Both the position numbers and the translations under genes were made by a program. The notes beneath the pieces are model-generated. The model did not search any database, had not been told where the DNA came from, and worked only from the letters and a program-made list of their open reading frames with translations. This document shows, in pieces, positions 1 through 9,100 of a stretch of 29,190 nucleotides of DNA (position 1 is its first letter; each line of letters opens with the position of its first letter). Origin of the DNA: an uncultured Eubacteriales bacterium (GTDB taxonomy: Bacteria > Bacillota > Clostridia > UBA1381); NCBI GenBank assembly GCA_905199755.1, contig CAJKHT010000032.1, forward strand, positions 1 to 29,190. Direction: 5' to 3'.

Positions 1-28
1 CATAATCTATTACTTTCCAATACACATT

Positions 29-48
29 TTATGTAAAGCTTTACATAA
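29..48. promoter_or_regulatory. Perfect 20-bp palindrome, possible operator
   Basis: The sequence TTATGTAAAG/CTTTACATAA is a perfect dyad with no spacer. It lies close to the window edge, where a minus-strand ATG at 3..1 follows a GGAAAG sequence, so it could be an operator for a gene that leaves the window to the left. No protein partner can be named. A palindrome this AT-rich could also be chance or part of an RNA hairpin. Confidence 0.35.
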
Positions 49-80
49 GCACTGCTGTCCGTAATAAAAAACGCCAAAAC

Positions 81-141
81 ACACCCGGTAACGGGTGTAG
101 TTTCAAGAGCAGAGGGGCTGTTTAAATAACAGTCCCTTTTT
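81..141 (+). terminator. Hairpin pair ending in a plus-strand terminator
   Basis: Two hairpins follow each other. The first (81-98) has a 7-bp stem, ACACCCG/CGGGTGT, closed by a GTAA tetraloop. The second (about 114-136) pairs GGGCTGTT with AACAGTCCC with one bulge and runs into TTTTT at 137-141. This is what the 3' end of a plus-strand transcript looks like, yet no plus-strand reading frame precedes it. It may end a short untranslated RNA or a transcript that began outside the window. Confidence 0.45.
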
Positions 142-146
142 AATAC

Positions 147-215
147 AAAAAAAAACAGACAAAACCGTTTGATTTTGTCTGTTTTTATATGTCCCCGCCT
201 GTCGCGGGGACATAT
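147..215 (-). terminator. Double hairpin terminator of the YtxH-like gene
   Basis: Reading the minus strand after the stop at 226, there is a perfect 12-bp hairpin (187-198 with 204-215, 5-nt loop). A 14-bp hairpin (151-164 with 173-186, 8-nt loop) follows and its 3' arm runs into nine T on the minus strand (A147-A155). The second hairpin with its U tract is a standard intrinsic terminator. It is A/T-symmetric enough to work from the plus side as well. Confidence 0.75.
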
Positions 216-225
216 AAATCAGCAC

Positions 226-405
226 TCAGTGCATCATGTCAACCGCAGAATCTATAATTCCGCCGATATTTCTGAAAACTCCCTCCGTTTTTTTCGCGAG
301 TTTTTTACGCTGGCGGTCGGAAATGGGATCTGTCATCATTGTTACTGCCGCTCCTACCGCAATCCCAGTTGCCATGCCCTTAAAAAATCCTGAATATCCG
401 CTCAT
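226..405 (-). CDS. YtxH-like small protein
   Basis: This 59-residue reading frame opens MSGYSGFFKG and ends VDMMH. A glycine/alanine-rich hydrophobic stretch (residues 7-24, containing KGMATGIAVGAAVTMM) is followed by a charged segment, DRQRKKLAKK, and a short amphipathic tail. That order, a short N-terminal membrane-like or glycine-zipper segment followed by a basic region, is typical of YtxH-type and similar small envelope proteins of Firmicutes. The function of this family is not firmly known. The start is supported by AGGAGG at 415-421, nine bases before the ATG at 405. The gene stands alone, points left and ends at a clear terminator. I saw no convincing promoter; a weak TTGACG (463-468) lacks a good -10. 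Family assignment is by general appearance only. Confidence 0.7.
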   Translation of the reverse strand: MSGYSGFFKGMATGIAVGAAVTMMTDPISDRQRKKLAKKTEGVFRNIGGIIDSAVDMMH

Positions 406-545
406 TTTATATGTCCTCCTTGCAATTTTAATTCAAAAACATGTTTTCCATTAAGTATTATTCGTCAAAAAAACATAATTAAACCAGTAAAAATATAATA
501 AATAACTAAAATATCGGCAGGCGAGAAAAAAATTAGTAAAAATAC

Positions 546-573
546 TTGACTTTAAAATCCTAAATGGTATACT
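546..573 (+). promoter_or_regulatory. Sigma-A promoter of the DUF1015 gene
   Basis: TTGACT (546-551) and TATACT (568-573) are separated by 16 bp. A second candidate -10, TATAAT, overlaps at 573-578 but at 21 bp spacing. The start codon lies 49 bp downstream of the -10 with AAGGAG just ahead of it. This is the only good promoter in the 217-bp gap between the divergent genes at 405 and 623. Confidence 0.6.
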
Positions 574-622
574 ATAATTACGGATTTTTATTAACCCGCA
601 AGGTTAAAAAAGGAGTGGAATA

Positions 623-1942
623 ATGGCAGATATAAAACCGTTTAAGGGTTATAGATACGACGAGGAAAAAGTCGGGGGGTTAAATACGGTTGTATCACCT
701 CCGTATTATAATATAAAAGCGGCGGAAAAGGAAATGCTTTACAATCTGAGCGAATATAATTCGGTGCGCCTGTTTTCCGGAATGAAAGAAGAAAACGATG
801 ATGATACGCATAATAAATTTACACGCGCGGCGCAGTACCTTGACAGCTGGATAGAAAACGGTATACTCGTCCGCGACGAGGAGCCTGCAATATATATGTA
901 CGAGCAGACGCTTGAAGTACACGGAATACAGTATCAGAACAGAAGCTTTGTGGCGCTTGTGCGGCTTGAGGATTTTTCGGACGGAGTTATAATGCCGTGC
1001 GAGGAAATCCGCGAGGTTTCGCGTCAGGACAGATATGAATTTCTTACGCACACAAACGCGGATATGAGCATGATAAGCTGCCTTTACATGGAGCGTGAAA
1101 AGAATTTGTTAAATCTTATGACGGAGCTTAGTGAAGAAAAGCCCGACATGGAGTTTGATTCATATGACAACATTCATCAAAGGCTCTGGAAAATCACATA
1201 TCAGCCCACAATAGACCACATTGCACAGCGCTTTAAAAATATGCAGCTGTTTATAACGGACGGGCAGACAAGATATGAAACGTGTCTCAAATACAGAGAT
1301 TACATGCGTGCAAATAACCCCAATCACACCGGAGACGAGCCGTACAACTACACAATGGTTTCGCTTTCAAATTCAAATTCGGACGGTTTGGTAATACTTC
1401 CCGTACACCGCGAGGTAAAGCTGCCCAGAAAATACAGAGAGGACTATTTTGTCGCAGGAATACAGGACCATTTTAAGATTGAAAAAATAATTATCGACTC
1501 TCAGGACGAGGGACTTATTCAGACAATGAAAAAACAGATTGCGACTCCGCGCCACGAAACAAAAATTGCGGTATACCATTCGGGAGATTATTTTTTCAGA
1601 ATAACTCTCAAGGATAAGGATTATATAAAGAAAGAGCTTTTGCCCGATATGTCGGACGCATACTGCGGTCTGGATATGGTTGTACTTAATAAGCTCGTTA
1701 TAAATGATGTGCTGCATATAAATGATGAAGATTACGACAAATATGTAAGCTCATCGAGAAGTGCCGACAAATGTGTGGAAAGCATAAAAAACGAGACTGC
1801 GGATATTGTGTTCATTATGAATCCGGTAAAATCGGAGCAGATAAAGAGCGTGGCAACGGCAGGCGAGAAAATGCCGCGCAGAACGCTGAGCGTATTCCCG
1901 AAACCGTCGGTCGGTGTAATATTAAATATAAAAAAAGATTAA
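623..1942 (+). CDS. DUF1015 family protein
   Basis: The 439-residue product matches the DUF1015 family from end to end. It opens IKPFKGYRYDEEKVG followed by VVSPPYY, the usual N-terminal signature, and ends with the family-typical region containing RRTLSVFPKPSVGVILN. No signal peptide or membrane segment is visible, so it should be cytoplasmic. The biochemical role of DUF1015 is not established. In other Clostridia these genes often sit near serine biosynthesis genes, but none is seen here. An AAGGAG box lies ten bases before the ATG. It is a single-gene unit with its own promoter, followed by a hairpin at 1970-2000. The family call is firm; I give no function. Confidence 0.85.
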   Translation: MADIKPFKGYRYDEEKVGGLNTVVSPPYYNIKAAEKEMLYNLSEYNSVRLFSGMKEENDDDTHNKFTRAAQYLDSWIENGILVRDEEPAIYMYEQTLEVHGIQYQNRSFVALVRLEDFSDGVIMPCEEIREVSRQDRYEFLTHTNADMSMISCLYMEREKNLLNLMTELSEEKPDMEFDSYDNIHQRLWKITYQPTIDHIAQRFKNMQLFITDGQTRYETCLKYRDYMRANNPNHTGDEPYNYTMVSLSNSNSDGLVILPVHREVKLPRKYREDYFVAGIQDHFKIEKIIIDSQDEGLIQTMKKQIATPRHETKIAVYHSGDYFFRITLKDKDYIKKELLPDMSDAYCGLDMVVLNKLVINDVLHINDEDYDKYVSSSRSADKCVESIKNETADIVFIMNPVKSEQIKSVATAGEKMPRRTLSVFPKPSVGVILNIKKD

Positions 1943-1969
1943 AAAAGAACATATGATTTTTTTTCGGCA

Positions 1970-2000
1970 GGCAGGGTAGCCCGATTCGGGCTTTCCTGCC
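1970..2000 (+). terminator. GC-rich hairpin after the DUF1015 gene
   Basis: AGCCCG (1978-1983) pairs with CGGGCT (1987-1992) across a 3-nt loop. The stem is extended below one mismatch by GGCAGGG (1970-1976) with TCCTGCC (1994-2000). No T run follows on either strand, so it is a poor intrinsic terminator and may instead stabilise the 3' end or pause polymerase. Confidence 0.4.
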
Positions 2001-2038
2001 TTAACTGTAAATACAGGCAGAGACCGTGAAATCCGTTC

Positions 2039-2067
2039 TTGACTTTTTAATGCATATGTATTAAAAT
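2039..2067 (+). promoter_or_regulatory. Sigma-A promoter of the DUF1292 gene
   Basis: TTGACT (2039-2044) and TAAAAT (2062-2067) lie exactly 17 bp apart, 33 bp before the start codon at 2100. Confidence 0.65.
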
Positions 2068-2099
2068 AGATATATAACTTTCTGAAAGGAATAAAAAAG

Positions 2100-2378
2100 A
2101 TGGAAGATGAAATAATATTATTAGAGGACGAAAACGGCGAGCAGATTGAGTGCGTAAGTCTCGGAACGTTTGACTTAAACGACAAAACCTACGGCGCATT
2201 CGTTCAGGTAATGCCCGACGGAACCGACAGCGACGATGTTATAATTCTCGAGTGTCAGCCTATCGAAGACGGCGAATACCTTGACTTGTTCCCCATTGAG
2301 GACGATGACGAGCTTGAAAAAGCATTCAGTGAATTTACGAGAATTTACTATTCCGAGGGCGACGAGGACGAGGAATAA
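2100..2378 (+). CDS. DUF1292 small acidic protein
   Basis: This is a 92-residue, very acidic protein with the DUF1292 (YrzB-like) pattern: an N-terminal I-L-L-x-D-E-x-G-E strand, a central segment (YGAFVQVMPDG) and an acidic C-terminal part, ending GDEDEE. It is cytoplasmic by composition and its role is unknown. AAAGGA precedes the ATG by about ten bases. In Bacillus and many Clostridia a gene of this family sits directly behind ruvX. Here ruvX is at the far right edge of the window and the DUF1292 gene stands alone with its own promoter, so the usual link is broken or this is a second copy. Confidence 0.85.
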   Translation: MEDEIILLEDENGEQIECVSLGTFDLNDKTYGAFVQVMPDGTDSDDVIILECQPIEDGEYLDLFPIEDDDELEKAFSEFTRIYYSEGDEDEE

Positions 2379-2433
2379 TTTTTCGGCGTTTGCCCTATAC
2401 ACAGATGTAATCAATTTTTAATAAAATTACCTA

Positions 2434-2462
2434 TTGTATTTTTGACCGAATTGTGGTATTAT
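2434..2462 (+). promoter_or_regulatory. Extended -10 promoter of the addB leader / 6S-like RNA
   Basis: TTGTAT (2434-2439) and TATTAT (2457-2462) are 17 bp apart, with TGG directly before the -10 (an extended -10 TGn). A TTGACC at 2442-2447 has no -10 at the right distance. The predicted start near 2469 is about 250 bases ahead of addB, so it would make a long leader or a separate RNA. Confidence 0.55.
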
Positions 2463-2468
2463 ATCTGT

Positions 2469-2690
2469 GAAAGAAAAAATAAATAATCACCCTGAGATTT
2501 CGCGTGAAAAAGTCTTTTTTTTACCAACACTTCTTAAACGGGATAATTTCTCCGGATGCGGCGTATACGCCTCCTTTTCTTCGGAAATGCCAGTGGACAT
2601 ATAAAGTATTCGGGAATTAACCCACCTGCATTCGCAGGTAGAAATTCGACTTTGTTATACGGTTATTTTGGGGTTTTTGTTTATTTAAAA
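2469..2690 (+). ncRNA. ssrS: Probable 6S RNA (or long structured addB leader)
   Basis: The gap of 340 bases before addB is not coding but folds into a long interrupted rod. AAATAAA near 2480 pairs with TTTATTT near 2680, ACCC near 2489 with GGGT near 2671, CGTG near 2503 with TACG near 2658, and AAAGTC (2509-2514) with GACTTT (2648-2653). Inside lie a 6-bp hairpin (2624-2629 with 2634-2639) on the 3' side and an apical stem that includes a perfect GGCGTATACGCC palindrome (2560-2571). A long rod with a central bubble, a small hairpin in the 3' bubble strand and a terminal arm is the 6S RNA plan. The 5' part CCCTGAGATTTCGCG resembles the 5' segment of known 6S RNAs. 6S RNA binds the housekeeping RNA polymerase holoenzyme. 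The ends are estimates. The alternative is a cis-acting leader of addBA. Confidence 0.5.
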
Positions 2691-2718
2691 ATAAATCCCG
2701 ATAAAGGAGGCGGCAGCA

Positions 2719-5700
2719 TTGCCGGTTAAAATAATAAGAGGCGCGATAGGCGCAGGCAAGAAAAAAATGTGCATGGACGAAATCCGTAAAGTGCATGAAA
2801 AATATCCCGGTGACAGATGCGTTATGCTTGTTCCCGACCACTATTCCTTTGAGACCGAAAAAGCGTTTGTCGATACCTTCGGCGGTACGGGACTTAACAA
2901 TATAGATGTAATGACTCCGCGCAAAATGGCAATGACGTTTCTCAGTGCGGCGGATTTGAAATATCTTTCCGAAACCGGACGGCAGATGCTTATTGCCCGT
3001 GCGGTGAACGAATACTGTACATCTGCCGAAAGCTCTCCGCTTATACGCACCATGAAAACTCCCGGCTTTGCCGATGTAATGAACTCGCTCATTGCGGAAA
3101 TGAAGCTCTACTGCGTATCGTCCGAAATGCTTGCGCTAAGTGCGGCAAAAACGGAAAATACGGTGCTTAAAAACAAGCTCAATGCAGTGTGCGAAATTTA
3201 CGGAAAATACAACGAATTTTTTGAAAACGGACAGTATACCGACAGTGCCGACGATTTACTGCGCACAGCCGAATATATCCGCACAAGCGGCGAGTTTGAC
3301 GGGCATTTTCATATATGGATAGACAGCTTTGACGAGCTTATGCCGCAGCATACGGAAATCGTCGGTGCGCTTGCGGACTGCGGCGCGGATATAACCGTGT
3401 GCCTTAATTATCCCGAAAACGATGAATATTTTACCTATGAATGTATATCCGATACCTACGAAAAAATCCGTTCGCTTAACGGATTTACGGAGGATATTGT
3501 TTTAGACGGCAGTCTCAGTCATGTAAAGAGCGGCGAAATAAACTTTCTGCTTGAAAACTACAATAATTTCAGAGCCGTAAACGATAATGAGATAAGCGAT
3601 ATATCGCTGTTCGCCGGACGCGACACCTACGGCGAAATCGAGCATACAGCAGGCGAGATATTAAGGCTTGTGCGTGAAAACGGTTACAGATACCGTGATA
3701 TTGCGGTGATGTGCGCCGACAGCGCAGGTGTGGGACATATAATCAAGGCGGTATTTGACGAGTACAAAATACCGTATTTTTCCGATGAAAAAATAACTCT
3801 CTGCGACCACCCAATTGCAATGCAGCTTTTGTCGGTATTCGATATGTTTGACGAGGACTGGAGCTATAATTCGGTTATGCGCTATCTGCGTGCCGGATTT
3901 ATTTACGATGCGGATTTTCATCATGCGGACGAAACGGAAACCGATAAGCTTGACAACTTTGCCCTGAAATACGGAATACGCGGCAGAAAAAAGTGGCTCG
4001 AGGACTACTGGGAAAAGGAGCAGAACACCTTTGAGCGTGTGTGGGACGAGGAGGAGCATGAAGCAGATGACGAGGAAACGGCAGTGAATAACGTAAAAAC
4101 CGCACTCATGACACCTGTTCTCGAATTGTACAGAAAAGTCAGAAACGGACACAATGCATACGATTATTCAACGGCGGTATTTGAGCTGCTGGAGGATATA
4201 CATATGTACGGAGGACTGAAAAAGGACGTGCGCCGCTTTGAAAACGAGGGAAAAATGGACGAGGCGCAGCAGTTTTCACAGATATGGAATTTAATTCTCG
4301 AAACGCTCGACCAGACGGTAGTCACTATGGGCGAAAGGAAAATGTCATTTGCGGAGTACGGAGCATATGTGAGAGCCGGACTTTCAAAGTGCGAGATACG
4401 CACCATTCCGTCAAGGCTTGACAGCGTGTGCGTGGGAAGTGCGGAGCGAAGCACCGCCGCACCCGTAAAGGCGCTGTTTGTGACGGGAGCAGTCAGCGGA
4501 ACGTATCCCGATGAAAATGCGGACGAGGGCTTTTTCTCGGATTCCGACAGGGCATTTTTAAAGGAGGAGTGCGATATAACGCTTTCTCCGCCGTCCAAAG
4601 ATAAGCTCACAAAAAAGCATTTTAAGGTGTATAAGGCGATTGCGCCCGTAACCGAAAAGCTATATATAAGCTATCCCGTGCAGACGGGCGAGGGCAAGGC
4701 AATGCGCCCGGCACGGCTTATAGGCGATATTCGGCGCATGTTCCCGAAGCTTGAAACGCAGGACAATATCATAACCGACCTTTCCGATAAATCCTATATA
4801 TCCTCACCCGAGGCAACTGTGCATAAGCTGCTTATAAACAAATCCAAAAACTCGCATTTTCAGCGCAGCACGGAGTGGGAAACGGTATACCGCTGGTTCA
4901 AAAACAACGGCGGCTATGATGACAAGCTGCAATTGCTTGAAACCGCCTCCGATTTTGACGGCAGAACCGCACGCTTAAACGGCACTGCGGCAAAAATGCT
5001 TTTCGGTGATGAATCGGTCTACAGCGCGAGCAGACTTAACACTTATGCCGAGTGTCCGTTTTCGTATTTTATGCAGTACGGTCTGGGTGCACGCGAGCAG
5101 GAGGTTTTTGAAATTGCGGCAAAGGATTTCGGCACATATGCGCACAGATTTATTCAGGAATTCTGCGTGCGCGTGGAGGACGGTGCCGATACTCCGCAAA
5201 AAAAGCTCGATAAATGGAAAAATCTCACGGACGATGAGCGCAACGGCATTATCGAAAGCATAAGCCGCGAAACGAAAGAGCGTATAACCGAATTTAACGC
5301 ACCCGATGAAAAACGCAGACTGAACATGGTCGACCGCATAACGAAAACCGTCAGGGGCAGTGCGGAAACGGTGCATAAAAGCCTTAAATACGGCAGCTAT
5401 ACTACAAACGGCTTTGAACGCGAATTTGACAAAATACCTCTCGGTGACGGTGTTTATATAAAGGGTGCGGTTGACAGAATAGACTCCCGTGATGACGGCA
5501 AAAACGAATATATACGTATAATAGACTACAAAACCGGCAGCACGGGCTTCGACATACTTAACATCTATGACCGCATCAATATGCAGATGGTGATTTACGC
5601 AATAGCCGTGAAAAAAGCGGAGGAGGAAACCAAGCACAGGAAAGCGGAGCTTTCGGGAATGTTCTATAATAAGGTGAGAGACGATTTTGACAAGCTTGCG

Positions 5701-6156
5701 CCCGGAACGGAGCACGGCACGGGAAATGCACGCATGGACGGAGTTATATTCGTTCACGAAAACGAGGACGGCACTCCCGATATGGAAAGCGTGTATGCGT
5801 TTGACGAAAACATCAGACCGTATGTTGAAAATCATGATGCCTATAAAAGCGATTTCCTGCCGCTTAAGCTTTACAAAAACGGAAAAATCGAAACGCTTTA
5901 TTCCGATATGGAGCGTGACGCGCTTACGGATTACGTAACGCAGAGCATAAAGGACATTGACCGTGAAATCAAAAGCGGAAAAATCGAGGCATATCCTTAC
6001 GAGGAATCCGGCGGCTTCACCGCCTGCGGCAGATGCGTATTCGGTGCGGCGTGTATATTTGAAAGCGACTGCACAAGGAAAAAGAGCAAAAACAAGGATA
6101 AGGTATGGGAAAAAATACTGAAAGGCAGGAGAACAAACGATGAATTGGACGGCTGA
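2719..6156 (+). CDS. addB: AddB, helicase-nuclease subunit
   Basis: The 1145-residue product is AddB, partner of AddA in the double-strand break resection complex that degrades DNA ends and loads RecA at recombination hotspots. Visible landmarks are a P-loop-like RGAIGAGKKK at the N-terminus, the RecB-type nuclease motif near residues 916-938 (GAVDRID with D919, then IIDYKTG with D936 and K938), and four cysteines placed as in the iron-sulfur staple of AddB: C779 in YAECPF and C1103, C1106 and C1112 in a CX2CX5C group near the end. The start is a TTG with AAAGGAGG eight bases upstream (2703-2710). The gene overlaps addA by 17 bases, so the two are translated together. The Walker A lysine is followed by lysine where Ser/Thr is expected, which is unusual. 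Confidence 0.96.
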   Translation: MPVKIIRGAIGAGKKKMCMDEIRKVHEKYPGDRCVMLVPDHYSFETEKAFVDTFGGTGLNNIDVMTPRKMAMTFLSAADLKYLSETGRQMLIARAVNEYCTSAESSPLIRTMKTPGFADVMNSLIAEMKLYCVSSEMLALSAAKTENTVLKNKLNAVCEIYGKYNEFFENGQYTDSADDLLRTAEYIRTSGEFDGHFHIWIDSFDELMPQHTEIVGALADCGADITVCLNYPENDEYFTYECISDTYEKIRSLNGFTEDIVLDGSLSHVKSGEINFLLENYNNFRAVNDNEISDISLFAGRDTYGEIEHTAGEILRLVRENGYRYRDIAVMCADSAGVGHIIKAVFDEYKIPYFSDEKITLCDHPIAMQLLSVFDMFDEDWSYNSVMRYLRAGFIYDADFHHADETETDKLDNFALKYGIRGRKKWLEDYWEKEQNTFERVWDEEEHEADDEETAVNNVKTALMTPVLELYRKVRNGHNAYDYSTAVFELLEDIHMYGGLKKDVRRFENEGKMDEAQQFSQIWNLILETLDQTVVTMGERKMSFAEYGAYVRAGLSKCEIRTIPSRLDSVCVGSAERSTAAPVKALFVTGAVSGTYPDENADEGFFSDSDRAFLKEECDITLSPPSKDKLTKKHFKVYKAIAPVTEKLYISYPVQTGEGKAMRPARLIGDIRRMFPKLETQDNIITDLSDKSYISSPEATVHKLLINKSKNSHFQRSTEWETVYRWFKNNGGYDDKLQLLETASDFDGRTARLNGTAAKMLFGDESVYSASRLNTYAECPFSYFMQYGLGAREQEVFEIAAKDFGTYAHRFIQEFCVRVEDGADTPQKKLDKWKNLTDDERNGIIESISRETKERITEFNAPDEKRRLNMVDRITKTVRGSAETVHKSLKYGSYTTNGFEREFDKIPLGDGVYIKGAVDRIDSRDDGKNEYIRIIDYKTGSTGFDILNIYDRINMQMVIYAIAVKKAEEETKHRKAELSGMFYNKVRDDFDKLAPGTEHGTGNARMDGVIFVHENEDGTPDMESVYAFDENIRPYVENHDAYKSDFLPLKLYKNGKIETLYSDMERDALTDYVTQSIKDIDREIKSGKIEAYPYEESGGFTACGRCVFGAACIFESDCTRKKSKNKDKVWEKILKGRRTNDELDG

Positions 6157-9100
6157 CCAGCAAAAAGCAATAACTCAAAACGGCTCGGATATACTTGTCA
6201 GCGCGGCGGCAGGCTCGGGAAAGACAGCAGTTCTGGTCGAAAGAATAATACGCAAGCTCCTTGACGAAAAAAATCCCATGGATATTGACCGCATGCTTGT
6301 TGTAACATTTACGGAGGCGGCTGCGTCCGAAATGAAAGAAAAGATAGTCCGCGCACTGCAAAACAGCGGTACGGAGCGTGCAAGAATGCAGCTTAAGCTT
6401 ATCGGCGGTGCGGATATTACAACGATAGATGCCTTTTGTCTGCGCTGCGTGCGGAATAATTTTCACAATATAGGAATAGATCCGAACTTCGGCATCTGCG
6501 ATAAGGCGGAGGCGGAGCTTTTAAAGGAGGAAGCGTGCGAAACTCTTTTTAACGGGCTTTACGCGTCGGAGGACGAGGAGGAAAAGGAGCGGTTTATCCG
6601 CATTACGCGCATGTATTCGTCAAACAGAAACGATTATCCCCTGCGTGAGCTGATACTCTGCGTGTACCGCTTTATACAAAGCTTTGCCGAACCCGAAAAA
6701 TGGCTTGACGAAAAGGCCGCCATGTATGATACGTCGGACGGAAAATTTTTCGAAAGCGTGTGGGTGCGTGATATAACCGAAACCTGCAAATCGACAGGCG
6801 AAGCATACGAAAAAAAATATGCAAGGCTTTTGGAGGATATGGCGGCACAGTACGGCATAAATGCCCCGTATGATGAGCTTGTAAAGGATTTTCCGATATG
6901 CTCCGGGGACGGACATTCTATGTTTGAGGTATGGGGCAAGCTGTGGAATGCGGTAATACTTGCAAAAACGGCGGCACAGCGGCTTTATGCATCGTGTGAC
7001 GGCAGCGAAAGCCTCCGTGAAATGTTTGATGCGGCATATATTGCGTGCGGTGAGTGTTTTACCTCATCATATTTTCCGACCTTCAAAAAAACAAAGGCTG
7101 TGAGCGAAAATGAAAGCTGGGACAGCTTCAGTTCCGAATATAGGGCGCTGACAAAAGAATTTAAAAAGGCGGCGCAGCTCGTACCCACAGATGCGGACTG
7201 TACCGAGCGTCAGTTTGCGGAGCTTTCGCAGACGGTAAACGATATTGTATGGCTTGTGAAGAAATTTACGGGAATATATATGCCCATGAAAGAGAAAAAG
7301 AATGCATACGAGTTTTCGGACGTGGAGCATATGACGCATACTCTTTTCCAAATCGAGGACATACAAAACGTATACAGAGATAAATATGATGAAATACTTA
7401 TAGACGAATATCAGGACACAAACGGCTTGCAGGACTCGATATTCAGGCTCATATCGAAGAACAACATCTTCATGGTGGGCGATTTAAAGCAGAGCATTTA
7501 CCGTTTCAGAGGCGGCGATCCGTTCATTTTCAAGGAGAAGAACGCGCGGTATTCGAACGGAGACGGCGGTGTAAAGATTGCGCTTTCAGAAAATTTCAGA
7601 AGCAGACTCGAAATTTTAAGAAGTGTAAATTCGGTGTTCGGCTGCGTAATGTCCGACAGCGTGGGCGATGTCGTGTATGAGGGCGGCGAGCGGCTTAACC
7701 GCATAAATGATTATTACACGGAAAACGGCTGCAATCATAAATCGGAATTTCATCTTATTCCAATTCTGCGTGACAGCGATGACAGTGCTGAAAACAGCGA
7801 AATAACCGAAACCGTGAACGCACAGGCGGAGGCGGCATATATTGCAAAGGAAATAAAGCGGCTCATAGACGAAAAATATCAGGTCATGAGCGGCACTGAC
7901 GAAAACGGCGCACCCGTATACCGTGACATCAAAAGCCGTGATATAGCAATACTTTCAAGCTCCGTAAGGAATGTGGGCGACATATACACGGAGGAGCTTG
8001 CAAAGCAGGGAATATCGGCATACATCGAAAGCGAGGGATATTTTGACAGACGGGAAATCAGCCTTATGCTTTCGGTTTTAAGCGTGATAAACAATAACCG
8101 CCAGGACATACCGCTTATTGCGGTAATGCGCTCTCCGATAGGCGGATTTACGGATAATGAGCTGGCAAGCATAAGAATTAACAGCCGCAGCGGCAGCTTT
8201 TACGATGCCGTAAAAAACAGCCGCGGCTTAAACGAAACGCTTTTAAACAAATGCAAAGCTTTCATAAAAAGGCTTGACCGATGGAGAGATTACATGAAAT
8301 ATAAATCCGTTGCGGGACTTTTGTGGACGCTTTACGAGGAAACGGGTTTTTATGATTTTATGGGCGCTCTCGAGGGCGGCGAGGAGGCGCAGGCAAATCT
8401 GCGGCTTTTGTATGAACGCGCAAAGCAGTATGAAGAAACGGGCTTTAAGGGACTCTTTAACTTCATCAAATATACGGAGCGCATAAAGGAGCGCTCGGAG
8501 GACATCGGCTCGGCAAAGATAATCGGAGAAAATCATGATGTTGTGCGCATTATGACCATACACAAAAGCAAGGGACTGGAATTTCCCGTTGTGTTCGTTG
8601 CGGGTGCGGGAAAGCGCAGCCGCACGTCGGGCGGAACGGACTCCGTAAGCAGGCTTAATCTGCACAAGGACGCAGGCTTCGGCATGATGTACGTAAATCC
8701 CGATGAAAGCTTTTACAGTGAAACCATTGCGTATGATTACGTGAAAAAACTCGGAATACGTGAGCAGCAGTCGGAAAATTTAAGGCGGCTCTATGTTGCG
8801 CTCACAAGACCTAAGGAAAAGCTTATAGTAACGGCAGTTATGAAATTCAAGGACGAAAATGCCTATAAGGAACGTCTTGAGGAATGGAAGGACAGCGTGC
8901 ATGACGGAAAAATGGACGAGGAAACGGCGGTAAAAGCGTCGGGATTTTATGATTGGCTTATCCCTGCGGTGCTGAATGATACACAAAACTGGGAGTTTAA
9001 GTCGGTAAAGGGCAGCGTAATGTACAGTGAGGATATATGCGATATTTTGAATTACCGCTATCCGTATGCGGACTGCTGCCGTCTGCCGTCGAAAACAACG

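Noticed and set aside
2489..2510. TPP-riboswitch-like CCCTGAGA ahead of addB
   Set aside because: The remaining conserved TPP elements are absent and the downstream gene has no link to thiamine.
4975..5835. 286-codon open frame on the minus strand inside addB
   Set aside because: It is fully antisense to a well-supported nuclease domain, has no ribosome binding site and gives a protein without recognisable features. Codon bias of addB explains it.
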